Shown: piece by piece, positions 1 to 10,055 of the stretch
How positions within the stretch are numbered: the first letter of the stretch is position 1
Layout of the letters: the number at the start of each line of letters is the position of its first letter
NCBI GenBank assembly: GCA_963969395.1
Contig: OZ017797.1
Span: 27,280,001 to 27,344,000 of the forward strand
DNA: 64,000 bases
Reading direction: 5' to 3'
From: Pseudoscleropodium purum
Lineage: Eukaryota > Streptophyta > Bryopsida > Hypnales > Brachytheciaceae
The notes under the pieces: model-generated
The model's input: only the letters and a program-made list of their open reading frames with translations
Database searches by the model: none
Told to the model about the DNA's origin: nothing
Position numbers and translations under genes: made by a program

Positions 1-2423
1 TAAATGTTTAAAATTTTGAGCAATCAAGTGTGAATGTGGTGATATTTGAAGTTAAAGTGTGAAAGGACTTTTTGACTTGAATGGTTGTGAGTTTGCCAGG
101 TTTTTATCAAGAGATTGGAAGGGGTATTTGAGGAGGGATTGTGATATATAGTCTTCTCTTCTCTTATTATTTTCTCTCTTTAATTTTTATTGCATTTGGG
201 ACTTGAGGTTGTGTTTTTTTTTCGTTTTCGTTGTTGTAATAATTTATAAACTCATAAGTATCATTCTTAGTTATTTTATTCACATAAGTGATAGTGATTA
301 TTGCTTAAGCATGAAGTTGAATTTTGATGATATTTTACTTTGAGTATTTTATGAATGTCAAATTAATTAAATTGAATAATTTAATATTCACTTAAGTGAT
401 AAATAAATATTATTTGCCTTGAGCATTTATAAAGGAGAGTCTCTTTAAGAGAATTTGATATACTTTGAGTAGAATATGTCTATCGGTTATATTTTATCTC
501 TTAAGAGAATTTTTATATCAATACTTAAAGCAAGATTTGAAGTAAAGAGAAGCAAAATATAAAGTTAGGAATTGACTTAATAATTAATAATTCCAGTGAT
601 TGGAATTTCTTTTAGTAAACCAGGGATTGGTTTGAAATTGATTGATCTAGAGATTGGATTTTATTTTGAAACTTAAATCCAGTGAGTGGTGATTAATTTT
701 ATTTAAAAGATTGAAATATATTTGTATCACAAATGGACATGTATGTTTGAAACAAAGTTAGAGATTGAGATTAGTTTTGAGTTGGAACATGAGTTTACAT
801 TTCTAGTGATTAGAAATCATGGAACAATTATAAATAATTGATGTACATTCTCAATATTGAATGATTATTCATATGTTAAATAAATAATATTCCAATTGAA
901 AGACATGAGTACATGATTGAATGTTGAATGCGTATTTAAATTCTTTTATTAGAACTTGTTTGTAGTTGTGTAAATTTAATAAACATAATTTAGAATTAGT
1001 ATTACAATTGAAAAGAGAAAGCTTCAAGATATCATGGTGATGAAAAGGGAGGAAGTTCAAAGCTAAAGATGGAAGGATACATAGTCAAATGAAGACCAAA
1101 CCCTTGAAAAGGAAAGAATTTGAAATTCTTTAAATGATTTAATAAAGTATATTCTACATCCCTCAAGAAAAATCTTCAAATTGCTTCAAGCATATATGTG
1201 TTAATGTGTTTGCTTAAAGCAATGTCCTTGGTTGTTTTCAATCCCTAAAAAGGGTTGTTACATTTACTTAAAGTAATTGAGTCATTAGAGCTTTAAGCGA
1301 CTTAGATGTTGAAATGATATTTGTGTATAGCAATTAATGAATTCTCGATTAAACGAAATTTTCAAAGTTCAAATATATATGTTGTGAGATGCAGGTTGCA
1401 AATAAATACATTTGTAATATATTTCAATGAATTCAAAGTATGAGATTTGTGGATGCAGGTTCCTTAGTTTATACCCTAAATTTACATTTATTTTAATATA
1501 TGACTGAGACAAACTTAGTGGTTAGAAATTTATATTTATAATTGGACAGAGATTAGAAAGAGTTCCCTTTCCCATTCGTAAATAGAGTATAAAATATACC
1601 AAATAACCTAATACATTAAAATTAACGACATAATTCACCTATAAAGTGACATTAGCTAACTAAAACACTAAGCTAATTTGAGTTTTCCCCCGAATGAACC
1701 TACTTGACATCACTTTGGGTTTGTTTTAGAAAAATTTTACTACAATGTGCAACTATCACTACTTAAAAAATGATGTTTCTTTTTACTTTTTTGATAAGAG
1801 ACCCAGGCATGAAGTGGTATTAAGTGTAAAGGTATGCCTTTGATGGAATTGAATATGATAGAATCACCTATTGTCAAGCAAGGATCAATATCCAACCTAT
1901 AGGTGTAGCTATTTCCAATAAAGGCTAGAAAATATTTCCAACAAAATCTCCAAATGTATTTGTTACTCGTAATTTTGATTAGAACTAATAAAATTATGAC
2001 AGATGTCTCAATATAGTGAACAAGAAAGTAGTTCTTGAATGATAAAATTGGAAGATTCTCTACTTTGGTAATGGGTTCAATCCAATTTTTGTCTGCCAAA
2101 ACTCATAGTATTTTGAATTTCAGGAAAACAAACATGAAAAATTAGGAATCTCTATGATTTCCATCTATTTACTAGGCAGAACTTTTACATTGTCAGTAGT
2201 TCACCAAAATTGCATGAAAGTGTTGAAGGGGTTGATAATGGGTGCTTTTAGCATAGAGTCAACCACTTAAAGGGGTAGTTTGTGGTATAAAGTAGGGCAC
2301 AAAAGCTAGTGGACATGCTGGAATTACAATTTCTTGAACTCCATGGCATTGGTACAATGAGAATAACTTGTGCATTTGTAAAAGTTGGATTATTAATGGG
2401 CTGTAGTAATGGGAAGAAGCGAT
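1..2423. other. AT-rich intergenic sequence, no gene seen
   Basis: Very AT-rich sequence with no open frame that resembles a protein family. Short phrases recur loosely (for example variants of 'agtgattgg' and 'gagattgg' between about 590 and 830), which suggests an old decayed repeat, but I cannot define its ends. Short open frames here have no coding character. Confidence 0.5.
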
Positions 2424-3395
2424 CACTAGAAGAAAAGTGTTTTTTTTAGACATCTATAGTAAATTATGCAGATATCTAATAAAACATTAGGCATGTGGAT
2501 TGTGAATGCCCAAAAGAATTTGTCAAGGTTGACGTGGAAAAAACACAAGAAAATCTGAAAAAATATGCCATATTTTTTGAGAAATGTCACAATAAACATG
2601 GTTAAAAAAAGTATTGAAAATGTGCCATGTGGCAACCACATAAGCACCACGCAAGTAGGAAATGCCACATAGGATTTTTTTTCATCTACCTAAAAATGAA
2701 GTGGCAGTTGATTTCATGTTTAAAAAAAAATTTCCTATTGTTTTCAATGACATCAATTTAGATGTTTATAAGAATTTGAATAATATTTTTAGCAACAACA
2801 ATTTTGATCTACAAACGTTTTTTGAGATATTTCTTGAGACATGAATTTTGATGTTAGCTTAAATGTGTGCCATATACAATACATTATACACCATATATTA
2901 TACACTATACACAATATGCCATAAATTATACAAAATACACCATACATTATATATAATATTGGCAATAATATTGAATGACTTGAAAAGCCTTATTGTTAGT
3001 ATTTTGACATGGGAAAGCAAGTTATTTATCCAAGAGGGGCGATAGGAGGGAAGACAAACTATATGGGACATTCAAAATGTAATTTTTTATTAGAAAAAAC
3101 AAAATTTTAGATCTAAGCATTATGTTGAACATGATGTTGTCTTGCAAAAAACATCTCAACGTCACAAAGAACGTCTCTATTGACATCACAAAAAACATCT
3201 ACATGTGACACAAGACATTTTAGCTGATGTCTACTATGACAATATTAAAGTTATAAAATGGCATTAAAGCATGCTAACATGGCAAGCCACTTCATCCTCT
3301 TTGAGTGCCATTTCACTCAAATGCCAATGCAAGTGCCCTTTTTTGAAAAAAAAATGCTATGTGATTTGCTTTCACCTATTATTTTACATGTGGTC
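2424..3395 (-). mobile_element. CACTA-type element remnant, rearranged
   Basis: At 2424 the sequence reads CACTAGAAGAAAAGTGTTTT, which matches the reverse complement of the 3' terminus of the CACTA element at 8785-10055 and stays recognisable inward (the 'catgtggcaaccacataagc' zone at about 2630). So this half is in reverse orientation. From about 3120 to 3390 the similarity to the same element runs in forward orientation (the 'acatct' repeats, then the zone ending 'atgctatgtgattt'). The two halves therefore form an inverted arrangement. No second CACTA terminus was found near 3400, so the right end is approximate. Confidence 0.5.
2865..2960. repeat. Low-complexity TA-rich tract
   Basis: Irregular tandem array of units like 'ttatacacca' and 'ctatacacaa' within the CACTA remnant. 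The short open frame across it is a low-complexity translation and not a gene. Confidence 0.6.
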
Positions 3396-4247
3396 ACTGT
3401 TTTACCATAGCCCTTGAGAATTTCTAGAAATTCACTTGCAATCAAATCTTAACCCCTTGTTAATATGTGCAAGTCATTTATAGTCTTTTTATCATTCATC
3501 TGCTCTAGGTCAAATCCAAAATGTTGGTACCAACTAAGATTGTAAGCTCTAAGAATTTTCTCAATTTCTTTAATGTATTATATATCTTGTAATATCTATC
3601 TTGTAATACATTAAAAATCAAATATCTCTTGTGAATTTTCCTGCAAAATGTATTTTACATCATGCTAATTTAAAAAAAACCCTCAACAATAGAAAATGAA
3701 GATTTGTAGTGGACACCTTCGCACAAAATGTTGAATTGAAAAATCATAATTATTCATCATCAAAATCAAATGTTCAATGTTGAAGCAACACTTCAAAAAA
3801 CATCACTCTTAAAAATAATTGCTTAAAATAGTGAGTACTTTAGAATTTATTTTATTTTAAAATATAACAAAAAAAAAATTGTTCTTTTCCCACATGCGAC
3901 ATTGGACCTCACACCTAATTAATATGTGAATGTGTGGATAATATTTAATAATTCATGAGTGCTCATTCTACAAAATATCCACATTCGTTGTAAGGAAAAC
4001 AATTTTCTCTACATGGTGCAAGATTAGCTTGTTTGACTTTGAACATTTGTAATTTTAAAGCTAATCTTGCACATGTGTAGTACTAAGTTTTGAGTTATTA
4101 ATCTTTATGGTATAGAATTCAATTGAGAGTCTTAGAAGAAAAAAATTAATTCAAAAACATTAAATTTTTATGCATTTGAACATTATTCAATAGAAGAAGG
4201 TACGAGGTAGAAAGTTAATCCAAATTAATAGTATGTTTAAAATGAAA
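3396..4247. other. Intergenic, no gene or defined repeat
   Basis: AT-rich DNA between the CACTA remnant and the TTAA-ended element. I see no coding frame, no RNA gene and no repeat boundary here. Confidence 0.4.
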
Positions 4248-5137
4248 TTAATCCCTAAAAGACTACTATCTCTTAAGGAGACAAATGGGATTTTGGGCAG
4301 GTATCTATGAGCTCAAATTTTTTCCTTTTTTTCTAAAACTTTCTTTGAAGATATAGAAATGCATTAGCTTCATGGAGAAAAAAATTATGCCCAAATAACC
4401 TCATAATAGGGGATGGGAGTTAAAAAAAAAATTTCAAAATTTTTTAAAGAAAAACCTCATACATAATATTTTTGTATACATGTACAGCTTTGGTTCATTT
4501 AGTTTAGATTTTTTATATGAAAGTTACAGACAATCTTGTTTTTTGAGCAATTACAACATTTTTTCAAAAAATAATTGGTAGGATTTATTTCTAAATGCAA
4601 TTTTTACAAATTTTCAAAAAAAAAGGTCCACATGCTTTATTTTTCTTGCTAGAACACTCTCATGATTGGAATTAGTGCATTTTAATTCCATTCTTGAGCT
4701 ATTAATAATTGAGATTTTCCTTCTGTCTCTTCGTTACTTCTACTTAATAATTTTTTAAAGAATAATTTTTTTTTTTTTTTTTTTTTAATATTCTGGATTT
4801 TTCCTAAACTCTCAAATCTATTTTATACTATAAATATTTAAAGCACAAAATTGTGTAGTGCAAAAAATTAAAGTTAAAAATGTTCAAAGTCAAAAAATCT
4901 AGTCCCACAACATGTTGAAAAACTTGTTTTTTCCACTTTAAATTCACATATCTTGTAATCTATGTGGTCAAAAATCCTGAAATTTCTTCCACACATTTTC
5001 ATATTAGTTTGGTGTGAGATCCTATGGTTAGATCCAAAAATTAATCTTTTAAAATTTTTTTTTTACCTTTTGCTATAAAAATGGTAGTTTTGAGTGTTTT
5101 GTTGGCAAAGAAATGGTCTCAGTCCTTTAGGGGTTAA
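4248..5137 (-). mobile_element. TTAA-ended TIR element, copy 1
   Basis: Left end TTAATCCCTAAAAGACT at 4248; right end CCTTTAGGGGTTAA finishing at 5137. Length is 890 bp. Strand is given relative to the copy at 24506, to which this one is inverted. Shared landmarks inside are the 'atcctatggtta' segment (about 5022) and the poly-T then 'aaatggcagttttga'-like segment before the right end. The flanks (gaaa / ctcaa) are unrelated to those of the other copies, so homology stops at the TTAA on both sides. It has no coding capacity. This is one of the more diverged copies. Confidence 0.75.
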
Positions 5138-6649
5138 CTCAATTTTTAATATTATTTGGAAAAAATGAAGACATTTGATGTTGATTGCTTGTGACTACAT
5201 AACTACTGTTGGGATTTTACTTTTTCAATCTTAGAATTAAATTCTAAAAAATTTAGTATTCAAAATGATTCTCAACTTCTTTCTATGTACTTGTATTTTC
5301 TATATGTTGGGAAATTCCAAAAGATATAAAAAATTTCCCTACATATTTTGAAATTAGCATCTTGTAGTTTTTAAAGTACATAAATGGGCAATTTCACCCA
5401 TACCTTCTCTTACTATTAAAATAAACTCCTAGACTCATTCATGTTAAAAATAATTGCCACCTCATATGTAGTGCTTGTATTAGACATGGTACTATTAGAA
5501 CAATACCACTTGCAAACATTGTCTCTACCTAATATGACTTAATAGTGCTATCAATTAGTGAAGTGATTTGAATTTTGATGATTTTAAACTTTGGTCCTAG
5601 TTTGCAAATAATGTTCTCTTGTAGACCTCAATTGTAATTGCTTCACACAAACACAAACTATTTTTCCTTGCACATGCTCTCTATGGAAACTAATTTACAT
5701 TTAAAACAAAAAAACAATACATTCCTCACCTTTACCAAAATCTTCTTATCTTGTCCAAGCTATTTCAAAATTACATATATGCACTCATTTTGAAAATATT
5801 ATTGAAGCCCTATTGCTGCATCCTTTTTTGCATGTGTCCTGAAATATTATAGGAAGCACCTGCCCTTCCTTTATGTTTTCTAGTTGGGGACAATGTTTTA
5901 CCTAGCCCCATTCCCTTTATATCGGAGTTACCTACAATGAAAACGGCCTTGACTGCTAGGGTGGCAACACTATATTATTGAGGATGTCTTAAATAATGCA
6001 AACATGTCCTCTATCATGTCGCATTAAACATCTCCACTACAAGCAACATCAGCATGTTATCACTGCTACTTCAACATGTTTTTTGCTATATCCTCCTCAA
6101 TTTCAATTGTAGCTACCAAAATAAAATCATGGCCTTCGTATTCTTCAAAACATGCTTGTCACAGTGACACATAAAAAAAAAAGGGGCTCCTATTAGTGGA
6201 CGAGAGCTACAAATTGCACACCCTTGCAATAACTCTGATCAATTTGATGAAAATGGATTTCAATGTTGTGCTTGGAAGAAATCAAACTTGAATGAATTGA
6301 AAAAATTGTTGTTATTGTCTAACCTATGCGTAGTGCAAAAAGGTGAGTACCTCTTTGTTTCAATGAGAAGGTTTTGCTTGGTGTATTTCAAATTGTTCTA
6401 ATTTCATTGTACAAATAATTTCAAAGATAATGTTCTAAATTCATTAGATGTAAATAAACAATTTTAGAAGCCATTTGGATTGGAGGAGTTTTGTGATTTC
6501 TATGTGGTTGTATAGCATAGCAACAATGAAAGAGGAATCTGTGATGAATGACAAAGAAGTAGTATACATAAAGTAGTTGATAAAATCAATTCATGTCGAG
6601 CTTTGTAGACAAGGTGGAAAAAAGATAGCAAGACATCGAAGGATAAAAA
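5138..6649. other. Intergenic, no gene seen
   Basis: AT-rich sequence without a coding frame of useful length. No terminal repeats or RNA genes were recognised. Confidence 0.4.
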
Positions 6650-6780
6650 CACTACTAGAAAACGACGTTCAAATTAATAGAAAATCAATATACTTCTGTT
6701 GATTTGGATACTGCAATGTCTGTTTTTACATTTTTTTGTTAATGGTAACATTTTTTTTGTTCATTTGAATAGTGTAGTGA
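6650..6780 (+). mobile_element. CACTA-type 5' terminus
   Basis: The sequence CACTACTAGAAAACGACGTT at 6650 has the form of a CACTA (En/Spm) terminal inverted repeat (CACTACnAGAAAA). A possible degenerate partner, TTTTTCTACTAGT, lies near 8412-8424. If they pair, the element would be about 1.8 kb and would contain the foldback array and the SINE-like block listed separately. The 3' end is uncertain, so only the terminus is annotated. Confidence 0.45.
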
Positions 6781-6902
6781 CGAAATCAATAGATTTTTGT
6801 TGAACATTTTTGGAATCTTTTGAAATCTTTTGGAATCTTCATTATACAATGTAGTTTCCTTTTAAATTAAGTATTCACGTACAATTCAGTGTTCATTAAA
6901 GT

Positions 6903-7957
6903 TAGCAGACTTTGGAACTAATTTGCGCATAATAAATGAACTTTTTCCAAAAAACTTTGAATTGAAAAAAGTTGTAAAATTGAACCAACTTTCATCTCCA
7001 ACAATCTGTTTGAGATTTTAATTGTTCAATCAAAATTTATAACCGAAATTAAGAGAAGTGTTGGAATTTTTCTTAAAAAATTTAGTAGACTTTGAAGTCC
7101 GTTTTAGCATAGTAAAACAACTTTTTTGAAAACATTTTGAACTAAAAAAAGTTGTTAATTCAAACAATCTTTCATCTCCAATAATCCATTTGAAGTTTTG
7201 GTCCTCTAATCAAAAGTTATGGACAAAATTTAGAGAGGATTTTTAAAAATGTCAAAAGTAATAAATTCCCAACCTCTCTCTTAAATTTGTCCAAAATTTT
7301 TGAGTAAAATCTCCAAACCTCAAATGAAATTTTGGAATTTTGGAGATGAAATCTTGTTTGAATCACCAACTTTTATGAGTTCAAAATGTTTTCAAAAAAG
7401 TTTTTCTACTATGCCAAAACAACCTCCAAAGTTTTCTGAATTTATTAAAAAAATAATTTCTAATACCTATCTCCATTTTGTTTATAACTTTTCACTAAAG
7501 GATTAACATCTTCAAGGAATTAATTTTTATGATTTAAAATTCAAAATTTAGGTAAAAAAAAGAATTTAATAGCTTAAGTATTCACAAATCGGTACTTTTA
7601 AAAGTCAGTAGACTTCAGGGGTCGTTTTCACATAGTAGACTATTTTTTTTTAAGACTTTCAACTAAGAAAATTTAGGAAATGAAGGTAAATTTCACCCCA
7701 AAGAATTTTTTTTGCAATTTGGAGTCTTAAATAAAAAGTTATGGACAAAATTTAGAGAGGGGTTGGAATGGCTATTTTTTTTTAACACTTTTAAACACCC
7801 TCTCTGAATTTTGTCCATAACTTTCTATTAAAGACTCCAAATTGCAAACGGGTTTTTGGACGTAAAATTCACCTTCATTTTCCAACTTTTCTTTGTTGAA
7901 AATTTCAAAAAATAAGTTAGTTTACTATGTGAAAATGGCCCTTGAAGGCTAATGACT
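6903..7957. repeat. Foldback array of five ~165-bp modules
   Basis: A module beginning 'gtagactttgaagtcc...' and ending 'ggacaaaatttagagagg' occurs five times: 6903-7066 (+), 7083-7248 (+), 7271-7440 (-), 7605-7770 (+) and 7794-7957 (-). Neighbouring + and - copies form two long imperfect hairpins centred near 7258 and 7782. For example 'ttatggacaaaatttagaga' at 7739 faces its near-complement at 7805-7826, and 'gcaatttggagtctt' faces 'aaagactccaaattgc'. A transcript through this region would fold into long double-stranded RNA. Short open frames here are by-products. Confidence 0.75.
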
Positions 7958-8027
7958 TCATATAACAAATGTAAAAAGAACGAGAAACTAAATAAATAAA
8001 GAATATTTATCCCATGCACATGCAATT

Positions 8028-8160
8028 GTGGTGCATTGGTTTAGACCTTGGAGTTTCACCTCTAAGGTCCTAGGTTCAAACCTTGGGGGCAACCTTGTCC
8101 ATGTGATATGACCACCTAGTTGGCAGCACACATGGCATGGTGCCATGTGGTAGGACATCA
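8028..8160 (+). mobile_element. tRNA-like SINE candidate
   Basis: The stretch contains a box-A-like segment (TTGGTTTAGACCTTGG, 8036-8051) and a box-B-like segment (GGTTCAAACC, 8073-8082) at the spacing seen in RNA polymerase III promoters of tRNA-derived SINEs. The arms do not close into a functional tRNA, because the acceptor stem lacks pairing, so this is not a tRNA gene. The 3' boundary is a guess. Confidence 0.4.
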
Positions 8161-8211
8161 TTGGTCCAAAATTTTGATTTTTAAGAATAAAATTTTTGAA
8201 TTTTTGTTGGT

Positions 8212-8303
8212 GAAATTGAACACTTTTTTGTTGCCAAATCAACATTTTCTTGTTGCCAAAGTAACATTTTTTTGCTTTGTTCAACAAAAAAGTGTTCAAT
8301 TTC
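8212..8303. repeat. Perfect 22-bp inverted repeat with 48-nt loop
   Basis: Left arm 8212-8233 (GAAATTGAACACTTTTTTGT plus TG) is exactly complementary to 8282-8303. The loop carries further copies of 'aacattttttTtg'-like words, which also recur to about 8400, so the hairpin sits in a small region of repeated 'caacatttttttg' words. Confidence 0.8.
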
Positions 8304-8424
8304 TTGTCCAAATCAACATTTTTTTGCTCTGCAGCATTTGGGTCAACATGTCCAAATCAACACAGACATTAACAAACCAAATCAACACTTTTTTGTCATT
8401 GTGGACGCTGAATTTTTCTACTAG

Positions 8425-8784
8425 TAAAATGTAGTTGGATCTTATAGGCTTCCCCTCTAGAAAAGACAAGAAACTATTCATGAGAAGAGAAAAATCACTA
8501 CATTGTATCCACTGCACAGATTGCCATATGTCTTGAGTGAGAGAAAAATATAGAAAACCAGTGAAACAAATGTTCAAAAATTTATACAAACTATTTCCTT
8601 GTGGGTGGTATGATGGCTTGCTACATTCCAATTTTTCAAACATGCATCAAACGCAGCAGTGTAGATTCAAGAAATGAGCTTGCACAGCTTGTCAATAATG
8701 AGGTGAGATTACAACTAATTTATTTTACTCTAATTTAAAGGAATTGAAGTACATGTAGCACTAAAAAGGAATTCTCATACGTGT
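8425..8784. other. Intergenic, no gene seen
   Basis: Short AT-rich gap between repeats. Overlapping open frames on both strands look like chance. Confidence 0.4.
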
Positions 8785-10055
8785 CACTATAAGAAACCCG
8801 TGTTTTTTATGTTGTTTTACTGAAATGGGCCCTGTTTTCAAAAACAAACAGTGTCGGACAATTCAAGCCCCTAGAAGTCCAAATTCCATGTGATGTCATT
8901 GTAAACGTGGTTATATTTGTAGAAAAACGTCCTAATGTCAAGGAAGATATACATGTTTCTAACAGCATTAAAGGAGACATGTTCATGTTTTTAAAAAACA
9001 TACTTTAAAACATAGATAGCTACGTCAACGACTGTGTTGTTTTTCACTATAGGTAAGTTAATTAAATTACTACAGTCTATGATAAAATACTGACCATATG
9101 TGAAAAATTTAGTAGAAGGGTAGCCACATGACTTGCTTTGCAAAAAAAGAAAATGGATGAATGAGCACAATGAATGAAAAGAGATGACCTTTATACAAGT
9201 AGGGTGGTAGGAAGTAAAACAATCCATATGAGATATATACAACAAGAATTGTGTTCAATATAAAATATCTTAGACAACATCATCAAGATGTTAGAAACAA
9301 CATTGAGATGTTTGAAACAACATCAAAACTTCTGAATCAACATCTAGATGTTTGAAACAATGTCAAAAAGTACGATGGCCAAGTTTTCATATTCTAGTAA
9401 TCCCATATCTTTTTTGTCTTACCATGGACAAAAAATAGATACATATATTACCTTTGTAATCTTCATCTTCACTAATTTTCAATGAAGGAATTCTTTCATT
9501 TTGCCATCAAAAATTCTCTTGATGGTAGATGGTAAGTTTTCATTAATTCTTGATAAATTCTACAATTTTTCTTGTTGTTTTTATTTTATTTTTAAATTTA
9601 TTTTCACTAATTGTTTTTTGTTGACCTTGTCCTACAAGTATGGTATAACTACTTGATGTCTCAAAAACATCTAATTTGATGTCTCAAAAAGCAACATTAA
9701 AATTTTCAAACAACATAAAAGTATGCTAATTAAGCATGCTATGTCATCGTTTTCCTGCCACTACATCAAGTGCCACGTTAGATGCCATATCATAGATAGG
9801 CTCGATGGAAAAAAAATCCTATGTGACTCTCCTTACTAACATGGTGCTTACATGGCATCCAGATGTTGCATTTGGAGAACTTGAAAGATCATGTTTTTTG
9901 TGATGTCACCAAAAACAAGCTATGTTTAGGCATGTTTCTTGCATGTTTTTGGCCTATCAATTATGACGGATTTTAGGTGACGTGAACGCAGACATGTTTC
10001 TTGTCACCTTTGACATTTTTTCTAATGTCCAAAAAAACATAGTTTTCTTTTAGTG
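8785..10055 (+). mobile_element. Non-autonomous CACTA element, copy 1
   Basis: Begins CACTATAAGAAACCCGTGTT at 8785 and ends ...AACATAGTTTTCTTTTAGTG at 10055, so the ends are inverted repeats of the CACTA class (CACTAwAAGAAA). Length is 1271 bp. The 3-bp flanks are TGT and TCT, a duplication with one mismatch. There is no transposase. A second copy, 49994-51752 in the same orientation, aligns through most of its length (for example 'caagaattgtgttcaat' at 9241 and 50454). It contains an internal cluster of 'acatcnagatgttngaaacaa' repeats (9275-9370). Confidence 0.8.

Noticed and set aside
8036..8090. tRNA gene
   Set aside because: Box A and B motifs are present, but the acceptor and anticodon stems do not pair; only a tRNA-derived repeat is supportable.
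9275..9370. CRISPR-like array ('acatc.agatgtt.gaaacaa' repeats)
   Set aside because: The repeats are short, imperfect and partly palindromic without unique spacers, inside a CACTA element of a plant genome.
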